From assembly GCF_018739885.1 (NCBI RefSeq), contig NZ_JADOES010000015.1, positions 38,563 through 102,562 of the forward strand: 64,000 bases of DNA, read 5' to 3'. Below are positions 16,421 through 25,956 of this stretch, piece by piece. The first letter of the stretch is position 1. Every line of letters starts with the position of its first letter. The stretch is from Leptothoe spongobia TAU-MAC 1115. GTDB taxonomy: Bacteria > Cyanobacteriota > Cyanobacteriia > Phormidesmidales > Phormidesmidaceae. The notes beneath the pieces are model-generated. The model saw only the letters and a program-made list of their open reading frames with translations, had not been told where the DNA came from and did no database searches. The translations under genes and the position numbers were made by a program.

Positions 16421-18784
16421 GTGGCTAATTGGATTGGTAAAGTCAAAAATAGTGAGGCTAAGGGGCAGCCATCTGAAGTAAACCCTAGACAGGGAGTTCA
16501 ACAGAGGCAGCCTAAGCCAATTTATAAGAGCTTTTTGTTTTGGCTCGCTCTGCTGGTAGGGGCTGGTGTTGCTGGTCCTGTAACCCGTGGTTATCGTTTT
16601 TGGCGAGAGGCGGCTGCAAATCTGCCTAATGTATCCGATGCCTTGACGTTTGAGCGTACAGGAACGATCACGATCAAAGCTGACAATGATACTGTTCTGC
16701 AAAAGATTGGACCTGCAACCCAGGAATATCTTGAATATGATGATATTCCAGACACTCTAATTCAAGGCTTTATTGCGTCAGAGGATCGACGCTTTTATGA
16801 GCATAAGGGCATTGACTATAAGGGCATTGCCCGAGCGATGTATTCCAATCTGCGAAATCGTGAACTGGTGGAAGGAGCCAGTACGATTACACAGCAAGTG
16901 GCCAGGATTGTATTCTTGGATCAAGATCGTAGTTTTCAACGCAAGTTTCGTGAAGCTCTGCTGGCTAATAAACTAGAAGAAGAACTTGGCAAGGAGAAAA
17001 TCTTAGAGCGTTATTTGAATTTGGTATACCTGGGTGCTGGAGCCTATGGTGTAGCGGATGCTGCCTGGATTTATTTTGGTAAGTCAGTTGAAGAGCTGAC
17101 GGTTTCAGAAATTGCCTTAATTGCAGGTATGGCTCCGGCCCCTAGCCTGTATTCTCCTCTAGTTAATGAAGACGCGGCTCGAGAGCAGCGGGATAAGGTG
17201 ATTAGCCGGATGTTGGAGAATGGCGTCATTTCTCAGGCTCAAGCGACTACGGCTTATCGGAGTGATGTGGCGACTACGCCTAATGAGCCAAAGTTTCTCT
17301 ACAGTGAATTTCCCTACTTTACTATCTATGTGCAAAAGCAGTTGCCGCAGTTGATTTCTGCAGATGAAATTGAAGCTGGTGGTCTGATTGTGGAGACCAG
17401 CTTAAAGCCAAAATGGCAGCGGGCGGCGGAATCCACCCTTGAGAATGTGTTAGAGGATTACGGTAGTTGGCAACGGTTTGAGCAGGGCTCAATTGTGGCG
17501 CTCAATCCTAAGACAGGTCAGGTTCATGCCATGGTGGGGGGGACCGATTTTGAAGAGAGCCAATTTAATCGGGTTACCCAAGCCCAGCGACAGCCGGGGT
17601 CAACGTTTAAAGCGTTTGTATATAGCACTGCGATCGCAAGTGGTACCTCCCCCTACAGGGGCTATGTTGATGCTCGCTATGTTGTTGATGGATATGAGCC
17701 CAAAAACTATGGCAATGGCTACAGCGGTAACGTAGAACTTAGACGGGCCTTATCCTCGTCGATCAATATTGTGGCAGTGAAGGTGCTGGTCGAAGTAGGG
17801 TTTGAACCCGTTATCGCCATGGCCAAGCGTATGGGTATCAAGTCAGATTTACTGCCTGCCTATTCTCTGGCATTAGGATCGTCAGAGGTCAATCTTTTAG
17901 AGTTGACCAGTGCTTATGGTTCCTTTGCTGCTAAAGGTAAGCATGTGGAGGCCCATGGTATTAAACGCATTACTAATCGGTCCGGTGAAGTCCTGTATGA
18001 GTTTAAAGATGAGCCAGAACAGGCCATTGATGAAGACTCTGCTGCAATTATGGCTTGGATGATGCGTAGTGTTGTAGAGGGGGGGACCGGTAGCAATGCC
18101 TATCTGAATGATCGTCAAGTAGCTGGTAAAACCGGCACGTCTGAGAAAAATCGAGACATGTGGTTTATCGGCTTTACACCTCAGCTAGTCGTGGGTGTTT
18201 GGTTTGGTAACGATGATAGTAGTCCTACCCGAGGAGCCAGTAGTACTGCGGCCTATGCTTGGCGCAAATTTGTGTCACAGTTTATTGAGGAGCTGCCAGT
18301 AGAAAAATTTCCAGATCTACCTCGTCTGTCTGGTCGCAAGGGTTCAATTAAAGCAAAACCTGTCAAACCCGGTAAGGTTGTTGCTGATAAGGCGAGTGGC
18401 AGTAGCTCTTCTCAACCAGCACCTCAGCAAAGTTCACCACCTCCACAACGGCGTTCAGAACCTCAACCAGCGGCACCAGAAGCCTCACCTGCTCCTGCAC
18501 CAGCCACTCCGAGACAATCACAGCCAAGTCCTTCAGCTCCGGCTCCAGTAGCTCCGGCCCCGACTCCTCCAGTAGCAGCTCCGGCTCCTTCAACTCCGGC
18601 CCCGGCTCCCGTGGACCCAGCTATTCCTGAGCCGGTAGCCCCCGCTCCGGTAGCAGCTCCTGAGCCAGTAGCTCCCGCTCCAGTAGCTCCTGAGCCAGTA
18701 GCTCCCGCTCCAGTAGCTCCGGCTCCGGCCCCCGCTCCGGCTCCGGCCCCCGCTCCGCTGGATACGGGTGCGTCTGCAGAGTAA
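16421..18784 (+). CDS. Class A penicillin-binding protein (PBP1A type) with Pro/Ala tail
   Basis: A 787-residue bifunctional cell-wall synthase. One membrane helix (about 38-56) precedes a GT51 glycosyltransferase domain with EDRRFYEHKGID and the ASTITQQ motif (about 90-265). The transpeptidase domain (about 330-610) has PGSTFKAF (catalytic Ser near 393), SSSINIV and KTGTSEKN (about 570). From about 645 the protein turns into a low-complexity tail of Pro-Ala-Pro-Val repeats, encoded by GC-rich near-repeats (18480-18770), perhaps a wall-spanning or protein-binding extension. GTG start. Stands after chlG with a 160-base gap. Confidence 0.93.
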   Translation: MANWIGKVKNSEAKGQPSEVNPRQGVQQRQPKPIYKSFLFWLALLVGAGVAGPVTRGYRFWREAAANLPNVSDALTFERTGTITIKADNDTVLQKIGPATQEYLEYDDIPDTLIQGFIASEDRRFYEHKGIDYKGIARAMYSNLRNRELVEGASTITQQVARIVFLDQDRSFQRKFREALLANKLEEELGKEKILERYLNLVYLGAGAYGVADAAWIYFGKSVEELTVSEIALIAGMAPAPSLYSPLVNEDAAREQRDKVISRMLENGVISQAQATTAYRSDVATTPNEPKFLYSEFPYFTIYVQKQLPQLISADEIEAGGLIVETSLKPKWQRAAESTLENVLEDYGSWQRFEQGSIVALNPKTGQVHAMVGGTDFEESQFNRVTQAQRQPGSTFKAFVYSTAIASGTSPYRGYVDARYVVDGYEPKNYGNGYSGNVELRRALSSSINIVAVKVLVEVGFEPVIAMAKRMGIKSDLLPAYSLALGSSEVNLLELTSAYGSFAAKGKHVEAHGIKRITNRSGEVLYEFKDEPEQAIDEDSAAIMAWMMRSVVEGGTGSNAYLNDRQVAGKTGTSEKNRDMWFIGFTPQLVVGVWFGNDDSSPTRGASSTAAYAWRKFVSQFIEELPVEKFPDLPRLSGRKGSIKAKPVKPGKVVADKASGSSSSQPAPQQSSPPPQRRSEPQPAAPEASPAPAPATPRQSQPSPSAPAPVAPAPTPPVAAPAPSTPAPAPVDPAIPEPVAPAPVAAPEPVAPAPVAPEPVAPAPVAPAPAPAPAPAPAPLDTGASAE

Positions 18785-18867
18785 GATGTAAAAGATTAAG
18801 ATAAGTTACAGCTCATTCTCATAAATGGGAATCGAGTGAGTATTTTCGCAACAAGGACAAGTCCTCT

Positions 18868-19077
18868 ATGGTATTGGCATTCGGGGAAGTTGGTGCATCG
18901 GGGATCCCCATGTACTATTTTCAGCTAGTTTATGTGGTTGGCTTTATTGCCGCTATTGGTATTGGCTCTCTTGCTTGGTACAACTCCAAGCGACCACCCG
19001 GTTGGGAAGATGCGGCCCGCCCTGATTTTATCCCCGATATAGAACCACAAGAGGCTGATAGCCAATCAGAGGACTAA
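18868..19077 (+). CDS. psb35: Psb35-like photosystem II assembly protein
   Basis: A 69-residue protein with one membrane helix (QLVYVVGFIAAIGIGSLAWY, about 19-38) followed by KRPPGWEDAARPDF and an acidic tail. This pattern matches the small cyanobacterial protein named Psb35, found with CP47/high-light-protein assembly modules of photosystem II. The second methionine (18913, MYYFQL) is an alternative start nearer the helix. Assignment rests on motif memory only. Confidence 0.7.
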   Translation: MVLAFGEVGASGIPMYYFQLVYVVGFIAAIGIGSLAWYNSKRPPGWEDAARPDFIPDIEPQEADSQSED

Positions 19078-19091
19078 GATTAGGTTGTCAG

Positions 19092-19292
19092 TTAGTCGAT
19101 CACTCTTAGGCGGCCTTGATTAATCGCCTCAAAAATTTCTTGTACCCATGCCTGCTCTTGGCTGTTGAGGTTACTTTTACCTAAGAGCGATTGCATTAGC
19201 ATACGCTGGGTTTCACGATTGATCCGACGGCGGTTTAAGATGGTTCTCATTAGACTCTCTAGGGATTGAGTCGCGGTTTGGCCGTTTAGCAT
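19092..19292 (-). CDS. Small conserved cyanobacterial protein
   Basis: A 66-residue soluble helical protein rich in Gln, Arg and Leu, with the core LMRTILNRRRINRETQRMLM and a C-terminal EIFEAINQGRLRVID. Proteins of this type are met often in cyanobacteria without known function. It is convergent with psb35, with only 14 bases between stop codons. ATG start. No domain is named. Confidence 0.6.
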   Translation of the reverse strand: MLNGQTATQSLESLMRTILNRRRINRETQRMLMQSLLGKSNLNSQEQAWVQEIFEAINQGRLRVID

Positions 19293-19523
19293 GGCACTTA
19301 CTCCAGGGACAACTACAGGAAGTTAGCCATAAAGTCATTTCAGAGATCTTTTATGTCTATACCTAATATGCTGTCTGGGTAAAGCTTTTGCCGTGATTTT
19401 AAGGCCTCAAAAATGTGATCTTTGGCACGTTTTTTCGTGATTTAGTCTAGTTTCGATGAGAGGATATTCTCTTCTTATTGTTGGGTTTGAACAAATCTCT
19501 GCCTGCCATACCATCATTCAACT

Positions 19524-19551
19524 AGCCGGATGTTAGCGATAATGTTCGGCT
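19524..19551. terminator. Hairpin downstream of potC
   Basis: AGCCG (19524-19528) pairs with CGGCT (19547-19551), with further pairs and wobbles inside down to the loop GCGA. On the plus strand it is followed by TTTTTG. It lies 24 bases beyond the end of the pot operon and probably ends that transcript or shields it from plus-strand reading. The remaining bases of 19293-19523 show no feature. Confidence 0.45.
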
Positions 19552-19574
19552 TTTTGAGTATTTGTGCTGTAGCC

Positions 19575-20384
19575 TCAGATGCGATCGCTTTTGCATCGAA
19601 AATATTCAGAGAGAGCAGCGATTAAACCTGACGCTAATATCAATAAGACGCTAAGGGCATTGATATCAGGTTTGATGCCAGTTTTAACCCGACTGAAAAT
19701 CTCAATCGGTAGAGGATTGGCACCGCCCGCTGTAAAGCTGGAAATCAGTAAGTCATCCATGCTCAAAACAAATGCTAACAAACAGCCTGAAAGAATAGCT
19801 GGAGTGAGTTGAGGAATGAGGACTTTGAGCAGTGCCTGGGTGGGGGTAGCTCCTAGATCTAATGCAGCCTCTTCCAAATTGGGATCTAAACCTTGGAGAC
19901 GACTAGACACCACAATAGCGATATAGGCTAAGCAGAAGACCATATGGGCTGCGATGGCTGTCCACAAACTTAGGGGGATAGCGACTGAGGCTAGAAAGAC
20001 TAGGGTGGCTACTGCGATCGCAATATCTGGAATAATCAGCGGCAAGTAGGAAATCCCTACATAGAGCGACTTTCCTGGAAACCGATATTTGGATAGACCC
20101 ACGGCCATCAAAGTGCCAAGTATTGAGGAAATCGCAACGGCACACAGGGCAATTTTGAGGCTGTCTCCTAGGGCAAAAAACAGACGCTCATCACCCATTA
20201 GCTTGCGGTACCAAGTCAGGCTAAACCCTTTCCAGATCGCCCCATACCTAGACTCATTAAAGCTATATACCCCCAAAATAATGATGGGAATGTACATAAA
20301 ACTGTACATGAGTATGGTCAACAGGGCCTGCCAGGAGGGACGGCGATTCTGGTGATTGGTATTGGCAGCGACGGCAGGTTTCAT
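19575..20384 (-). CDS. potC: Spermidine/putrescine ABC transporter permease PotC
   Basis: A 269-residue membrane protein with six helices and the binding-protein-dependent permease loop (LEEAALDLGATPTQALLKVL, about 175-195) that docks on the ATPase. It is one of two channel subunits for polyamine uptake. Its ATG overlaps the potB stop codon in an ATGA, so the two are translationally coupled. Last gene of potA-potD-potB-potC. Confidence 0.9.
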   Translation of the reverse strand: MKPAVAANTNHQNRRPSWQALLTILMYSFMYIPIIILGVYSFNESRYGAIWKGFSLTWYRKLMGDERLFFALGDSLKIALCAVAISSILGTLMAVGLSKYRFPGKSLYVGISYLPLIIPDIAIAVATLVFLASVAIPLSLWTAIAAHMVFCLAYIAIVVSSRLQGLDPNLEEAALDLGATPTQALLKVLIPQLTPAILSGCLLAFVLSMDDLLISSFTAGGANPLPIEIFSRVKTGIKPDINALSVLLILASGLIAALSEYFRCKSDRI

Positions 20385-21337
20385 GAATAAATCTCAGGGT
20401 TGCGATCTCCATATTTGAGTAGAAGTGCGATCGCTAAACTCACCATTAAAATCAGTACCATACTCAAGGCAGAACCAAATCCCCAGTTACGTGCTACACC
20501 CAAAAATTGGTTATAGATCAATCGGGAAATTGTCATGCTGCTAGGACCACCGAGCAATGTAGGAACTACAAAATCTCCAAGGCTAGTGACAAAGACCAGC
20601 AGACACCCCGCTGCAATACCTGGCAATGTTTGCGGCACTGTTACCCGCCAAAACGCAATCTGTGGGTTAGCCCCCAAATCTGCCGCCGCTTCCAACAGCT
20701 TTAAATCCAAACGTTCCAGCGAGGCATATAAAATCAGCACCATATAAGGCAAGAAGCTATAAGTCATGCCGATATAGACTGCCCAGGGTGTGTTCATCAG
20801 GGATTGGGTAGGTAACCCTAAGGCACCTAGGACCAAATTGATCACCCCCGAAGAACGTAATAGGGTGATCCAAGCGTAGGTACGCAGTAATGAAGATGTC
20901 CACAGCGGTAAGATGAACAGCACCAGCAGCAAATTTCGCCAGCGTTTGGGAGCCATCAGGGCTAACCAGTAGGCCACTGGAAAGCCCAAGAGTAAACAGA
21001 GTAACGTCGTACCCGTGGCAAAGGTGGCTGAGCGTTGTAAAACCTGTAAATAGGTAGGTTCTAATATTCTCAGGTAGTTGAGTAGACCATAGCCCGCAAT
21101 CGGTTGACCCGGTTTTAGTCCCGGTACCAGACTCAACTCAGTAATGAGCAACATGGGCAGCACCATCAAGAGTAAGAGCCAAATCCCGGCAGGTCCTAGT
21201 AAGCCTATGGGCCTGGCCAAGTTACTCAACCAGCGCCAAATCAGGTCAAAAATTGCCTGAAGCCAATTGACGACTAGCGCAAGTAGCTTCTTAGGTTTCT
21301 GCTCTGCTTTGATCCTGTCGAATCCCGAGTTTTTCAT
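20381..21337 (-). CDS. potB: Spermidine/putrescine ABC transporter permease PotB
   Basis: A 318-residue six-helix permease with the coupling-loop motif LLEAAADLGANPQIAFWRVT (about 220-240). It partners PotC. The N-terminal 35 residues are polar and longer than in E. coli PotB. It starts 34 bases after potD and overlaps potC by four bases. ATG start. Confidence 0.9.
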   Translation of the reverse strand: MKNSGFDRIKAEQKPKKLLALVVNWLQAIFDLIWRWLSNLARPIGLLGPAGIWLLLLMVLPMLLITELSLVPGLKPGQPIAGYGLLNYLRILEPTYLQVLQRSATFATGTTLLCLLLGFPVAYWLALMAPKRWRNLLLVLFILPLWTSSLLRTYAWITLLRSSGVINLVLGALGLPTQSLMNTPWAVYIGMTYSFLPYMVLILYASLERLDLKLLEAAADLGANPQIAFWRVTVPQTLPGIAAGCLLVFVTSLGDFVVPTLLGGPSSMTISRLIYNQFLGVARNWGFGSALSMVLILMVSLAIALLLKYGDRNPEIYS

Positions 21338-21371
21338 GGGCTGATACTCTTAATCGGCACGAAAAGGAGGA

Positions 21372-22511
21372 TCAGGCGCTAGTGACTTTGGTCCAGTACT
21401 CATCGTAGAGAGCGTTGGCTTCGCCTACAGGAGCAATCCCTTCACATTTGGCTAGCAGATCCTCAGGGGGGAATAGGTTCTTATTGTCTAGTAATTCCTG
21501 GGATAGCATCGTCATGGCTTCACCGTTAGGTGTGGCAAAGAATAGACGCTCTACCGTTTCTTGGGAGACTTTAGGCTGGAGGTTGAAGTTGATCCATTCG
21601 TAAGCAGCATCCACATTTGGTGCAGACGTTGGGATCACCATGGTATCAGTCCATACTGAGGAGCCACTTTCTGGAATCACATACTTGAATGTAGGATTTT
21701 CGAGACTGACTGGAATACCTTCCACTGAGTAAACCATGGAGAGGAGGAGGTCGCCACTCAGTAGCTCATCTTGCCAACCAAAGGACTTAAAGGAGGCTAG
21801 GTTGGGTTTGAGGTCTAGGAGCTTCTGATAAGCTTCCTCTAATTCTGTAGGGTCAGTCGCGTTGTAAGAATAGCCGAGGGAGCTTAGAACAGCACCCATG
21901 GTTTCACGGACGTCGTCGAGCAGAGTCATTTTGCGTGACAACACATCACTGTTGTCCCACAAGTAGTTCCAATCGGTGGGAGGTGTGGTCAGTATTTCGG
22001 AATTGTAGAGTAGACCGGTGGTGCCCCAGCTGTAGGGGATACTGTGGGAGTTTTCAGGGTCGTATACGGGGCTTTTCCACTTCTCTCGAATTTTATCTAA
22101 GCCGATCAGGCGTGACTTATCTAACTTGGCCAGCATATCTAGACCGATCATCTCTGTAACCATGTAGTCCGACGGATAGATCAGGCTGTAGTTAGCCCCT
22201 CCACCGGCCTGCATCTTGGCCAACATGGTTTCATTCGAATCATAGACATCGATTTTGACATCAATGCCAGTGGCTTCGGTGAACTGTGCGGCGAGCTCAT
22301 CGTCGGTGTAGTCAGCCCATGTGTAAATGTGTAACGCGCCAGATGCTTCGGCTGAGGCGGTGGAGCTATCAGCGGGCTCAGGTTCGGTCTCACCAATGGT
22401 ACGACGGCAGTTTGACAGCCCCATGACTGCCATAGTGGCAGCGGAGCCCTGTAAGAAATGGCGACGGGATGTACGCGAAAGCAGCGAGCTGCGAGATAGT
22501 CGGCGGGGCAC
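21372..22511 (-). CDS. potD: Polyamine ABC transporter substrate-binding protein PotD
   Basis: A 379-residue periplasmic binding protein of the PotD/PotF family. The N-terminus carries a twin-arginine motif (TSRRHFLQG) followed by a hydrophobic stretch and a lipobox-like LSNC, so it is probably a Tat-exported lipoprotein. The mature part has YTWADYTDDELAAQFTEATG and YPSDYMV, typical of polyamine binders. GTG start at 22511, supported by an AGAGGAG ribosome-binding site eight bases upstream. Second gene of the pot operon. Confidence 0.9.
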   Translation of the reverse strand: MPRRLSRSSLLSRTSRRHFLQGSAATMAVMGLSNCRRTIGETEPEPADSSTASAEASGALHIYTWADYTDDELAAQFTEATGIDVKIDVYDSNETMLAKMQAGGGANYSLIYPSDYMVTEMIGLDMLAKLDKSRLIGLDKIREKWKSPVYDPENSHSIPYSWGTTGLLYNSEILTTPPTDWNYLWDNSDVLSRKMTLLDDVRETMGAVLSSLGYSYNATDPTELEEAYQKLLDLKPNLASFKSFGWQDELLSGDLLLSMVYSVEGIPVSLENPTFKYVIPESGSSVWTDTMVIPTSAPNVDAAYEWINFNLQPKVSQETVERLFFATPNGEAMTMLSQELLDNKNLFPPEDLLAKCEGIAPVGEANALYDEYWTKVTSA

Positions 22512-22641
22512 AGTCTTTCTCCTCTAAGCAAACACCATAGATACTTTAAAACCACTTCCTGACCTGAGGCCATTGGGAAATAGGAATTTGTTTTGCGATT
22601 TTTTGAGATCAGTTTTAATCAGGAACGTAAAATAACGCTGT

Positions 22642-23772
22642 CTAGGAGGGAGGGTTATGGGCAACTAGAACCTGACAATCGACGGCAGCCCATGATACAT
22701 AAACTGATTCTCCTGGTTGATACCGCATATGGTTGGGTTGAAGCACGCGTAACTGCTCCCCCGTGGCTAATTCAATAATGCAATGAATGTGGGGACCTGT
22801 ATACAGAATGTGTTTAACTTCTCCGGGATAACAATTGTTGTGGTTAGCCGGTTTTTTGGCATCAGTCTGGGTACTGAGATGAATTTTCTCAGGCCGAATA
22901 CTGACATCGATGTCGGTAATATCATTGTGATCCGTTGGTGGCAGGGAGACTTGGAGGCCACTCTCGGTAGCTAATAGAGGGCAGGTTTCTGCGGCCAAAA
23001 ACTGTCCAGATAGCAGATTGGTATCGCCAATAAAATCAGCTACAAAGGCTGTGGCTGGATGTTCATAAATTTCATTGGGGGAGCCTACCTGTTCGATCCG
23101 ACCATCTTTCATGACGGCAATGCGGTCAGATAGGGATAGTGCTTCTTCTTGGTCATGGGTCACCATGATGAAAGTAATGCCAAGACGCTGGTGTAGGTTC
23201 GAGAGTTCTACTTGCATTTGTTTGCGCAGCTTGAGATCCAGAGCTCCTAGAGGTTCATCCAACAGCATGACCGCTGGGCGATTAACGAGGGCTCGAGCCA
23301 AGGCAACACGCTGTCTTTGTCCACCGGATAATTGGTTTGGGTAGCGTTTGGCGAAGCTTTCCATCTGGACTAAGGTGAGGGCTTCGCCGACGCGTTGGCG
23401 AAGGTCGGACTTAGGGATTTTTCGAATCTTGAGACCAAAGGCTACGTTGTCCCAGACTGACATATGGTTAAACAAGGCATAGCTTTGGAAGACCGTGTTG
23501 ACCGAACGACGATGGGCTGGGATTCCATTCATGGACTTTCCCTGAATTGTCAACTCTCCTGAGGTGAGTGTTTCAAATCCGGCAATCATTCGCAGGGTGG
23601 TGGTTTTGCCGCATCCAGAGGGACCCAATATGCTGAAAAATTCACCCTGTCGAATTTTTAAATTTAACCCTTGAACGGCTATATCCTCTCCAAAGGCTTT
23701 GATGACGTCTCGAAGTTCTACATCCAATGCCGCTGCTGTATCTACCATGGGTGGAGAGATGGTTTGAGCCAT
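22642..23772 (-). CDS. potA: Spermidine/putrescine ABC transporter ATP-binding protein PotA
   Basis: A 376-residue ABC ATPase with Walker A GPSGCGKTT, signature LSGGQRQR, Walker B VMLLDEPLGALD, switch VTHDQEEA, and a C-terminal TOBE domain. It drives polyamine import. The frame is open to 23835, but the ATG at 23772 (MAQTISPP) is chosen because AGAGGA lies nine bases before it. First gene of the operon; a 130-base gap separates it from potD. Confidence 0.92.
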   Translation of the reverse strand: MAQTISPPMVDTAAALDVELRDVIKAFGEDIAVQGLNLKIRQGEFFSILGPSGCGKTTTLRMIAGFETLTSGELTIQGKSMNGIPAHRRSVNTVFQSYALFNHMSVWDNVAFGLKIRKIPKSDLRQRVGEALTLVQMESFAKRYPNQLSGGQRQRVALARALVNRPAVMLLDEPLGALDLKLRKQMQVELSNLHQRLGITFIMVTHDQEEALSLSDRIAVMKDGRIEQVGSPNEIYEHPATAFVADFIGDTNLLSGQFLAAETCPLLATESGLQVSLPPTDHNDITDIDVSIRPEKIHLSTQTDAKKPANHNNCYPGEVKHILYTGPHIHCIIELATGEQLRVLQPNHMRYQPGESVYVSWAAVDCQVLVAHNPPS

Positions 23773-24074
23773 AGGATGCAATCCTCTTGATTGGTTCATT
23801 TGCATCATTTTACGGGGAGGTGCTCCAAATCCCAATTCCTCAGTATGCTGCTGGAGTTTAGCCTGAAGGGCTAGACTGATATCTAAAGTTTGGGTTTTAC
23901 ACCTAAAAACTTATTTATTTTTTATGAACTCAAGAGTTTGTAATTACTGAACGTTTGAGTTATAGGCGTAGTTTGATGGACATGATGTGATTATTATCCC
24001 CACTGTTCTTTCTGGCTACCCATTTCGATTCTCAATCTTTTTTCAAAATCTAGGCAACTTGCTTACCGTCAATC
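23773..24074. other. Divergent promoter region between potA and mrdA
   Basis: No gene is seen. An inverted repeat, AACTCAA (23927-23933) and TTGAGTT (23955-23961), 21 bases apart, lies in an AT-rich stretch between two divergent operons and could be an operator for either. No consensus promoter is clear enough to place. Confidence 0.3.
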
Positions 24075-25904
24075 ATGGCCTTTCTGCACTATCCCTCAGC
24101 AAATGTTGAAAAAAAGGGAGGACGTACGGTTGGTCGGCAATACCAATCGGTGATCATGATGATTTTTCTGTCCCTGGTGATGCTAGGGGGCATTGGTAGC
24201 CGATTATTTTATTTGCAGTTGGTAGAAGGCGATCGTAACCGCAAGCTGGCTGAAGAAAATCGGATTTTGCTGCTGCCGCGTCGACCCGCTCGGGGCACGA
24301 TGTTTGACCGCAAGGGCAAGATTTTGGCGGGGAGTCGGTTGTCTCATTCCGTATCTATCTGGCCGATTGCCTTGCCGGTGGAGCAGCGTGATCAGGTGGT
24401 CAAACGATTGGCAAAGCTATTGGAAATTCCGGAAGATGAGATCCAGCAGCGGATTGAGTCGGCCGGCTATGAGTCTACTCAGTCGATTGCGATCGCACGT
24501 GGCCTGAGCCCTGCTCAAACCACAGCTTTGGCTGAGTATGCGTCAGAACTACCCGGTGTGCGAGTAGAGGCAGAAGCTATTCGCAGTTATCCCAATGGTG
24601 ATCTGGCTGCCCACGTCATTGGTTACACAGGGGAAATTGACGAAGAAGAATATGACACCTTAGCCGATAGTAGTCAGGATTATCGGTTGGGAGACATCAT
24701 TGGCAAAATGGGCTCCGAAAAGTCCTTTGAGTCCTTGCTAAGGGGCGTTTGGGGGGGACAGCAGGTTGAGGTTGATAGTGCTGGGAATGTTCTCAGCATT
24801 CTGGGTGAAAAGCCTCCAGAGTCTGGTCAAAATATTCGTCTTACCATTGATCTAGAGCTGCAGAAAGTGGCTGAGAAAGCTCTAGGGGACAAAATTGGTG
24901 CCATTGTGGCGATGGATCCTAGAGATGGTGCCATTCTGGCTATGGTGAGTCGTCCCACATTTGATCCCAATATCTTTTCCACACGCATTACCCAGGCACA
25001 GTGGGAGCAGCTCAACAGTCGTGGCAACCCATTTTTGAACCGTTCTCTGCAAGCTTATCCCCCTGCTAGTACCTTTAAGATCATCACGACCACGGCGGGG
25101 ATCGAATCAGGTACGTTTCCGGCCAATACGGTATTGCCTACGTTCCCCAATATCAATGCTGGGGGTATTGTCTTTTGGGATTGGAATAATGCTGGATTTG
25201 GTCCCCTGGGTTTTGATGGGGCATTGCAGTGGAGTAGCGATACATTTTTCTACCAGGTGGGCATGAGGATGGGGCATAAACCCATCATCAAGTGGATGCG
25301 GAAGTATGGTTTTGGGGCAAAAACCGGGATTGAACTAGTGACGGAAGAATCGACGGGATTGGTGCCCGATGATGCCTGGAAACAGGAGATCTTTGAAGAG
25401 GAATGGTATCTCGGCGATACCATCAACATGACCATTGGTCAGGGGTATATGCAGGTTACTCCACTCCAAACAGCCGTTATGTTTGCCGTTGCGGCTAATG
25501 GTGGTTACCGAGTGAAGCCCCATCTCCTGCTTGATGGAGCCGAATCCCAACAGTGGAAAACTTCCTTGGGGATGCGGCCTGACACGATCGAGGTCATTCA
25601 ACGGGGGTTGCGTAAGGTTGTAACCAGCGGTACGGGGACTCGTCTCAATGTCCCTACCATTCCCAATGCTGCTGGTAAAAGTGGTACAGCAGAGGCCCCA
25701 CCCTACGAAAACCACACTTGGTTTGGAGCCTATGCTCCTTTTGAGAAGCCTGAAGTACTCGTAGTGGCTTTTGGTGAGCACTCAGGGGGCGGTGGTGGTT
25801 CCTTTGCAGCACCGATGGTGAAACAGGTGATGGAAGCCTATTTTAATGGGCCGTCAGAGAAAGATAAGGAAAAGTCTAAGCAGCCAAAGCAGTCGGCTGG
25901 ATAG
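24075..25904 (+). CDS. mrdA: Penicillin-binding protein 2 (class B transpeptidase)
   Basis: A 609-residue monofunctional transpeptidase for lateral wall synthesis, partner of RodA. One N-terminal membrane helix (about 28-48), a PBP dimerisation domain (about 55-235) and a transpeptidase domain with PPASTFKI (catalytic Ser near 331), SSDTF and GKSGTAEAP (about 533-541). The C-terminal tail is Lys-rich. Stands alone; convergent with pheT, with a 52-base gap that is almost entirely an inverted repeat. Confidence 0.93.
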   Translation: MAFLHYPSANVEKKGGRTVGRQYQSVIMMIFLSLVMLGGIGSRLFYLQLVEGDRNRKLAEENRILLLPRRPARGTMFDRKGKILAGSRLSHSVSIWPIALPVEQRDQVVKRLAKLLEIPEDEIQQRIESAGYESTQSIAIARGLSPAQTTALAEYASELPGVRVEAEAIRSYPNGDLAAHVIGYTGEIDEEEYDTLADSSQDYRLGDIIGKMGSEKSFESLLRGVWGGQQVEVDSAGNVLSILGEKPPESGQNIRLTIDLELQKVAEKALGDKIGAIVAMDPRDGAILAMVSRPTFDPNIFSTRITQAQWEQLNSRGNPFLNRSLQAYPPASTFKIITTTAGIESGTFPANTVLPTFPNINAGGIVFWDWNNAGFGPLGFDGALQWSSDTFFYQVGMRMGHKPIIKWMRKYGFGAKTGIELVTEESTGLVPDDAWKQEIFEEEWYLGDTINMTIGQGYMQVTPLQTAVMFAVAANGGYRVKPHLLLDGAESQQWKTSLGMRPDTIEVIQRGLRKVVTSGTGTRLNVPTIPNAAGKSGTAEAPPYENHTWFGAYAPFEKPEVLVVAFGEHSGGGGGSFAAPMVKQVMEAYFNGPSEKDKEKSKQPKQSAG

Positions 25905-25917
25905 GTTAGGTGCGTTT

Positions 25918-25951
25918 ATTGTCGGGGCGTTACAGGCAATGCCCCGACAAT
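25918..25951. terminator. Two-way terminator between mrdA and pheT (dispersed repeat)
   Basis: ATTGTCGGGGC (25918-25928) pairs perfectly with GCCCCGACAAT (25941-25951). The sequence resembles the core of the palindrome at 38349-38394, with a C-G pair replaced by A-T at the third position of GTCGGGGC, which looks like a compensated change in one repeat family. Confidence 0.6.
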
Positions 25952-25956
25952 ACGAC

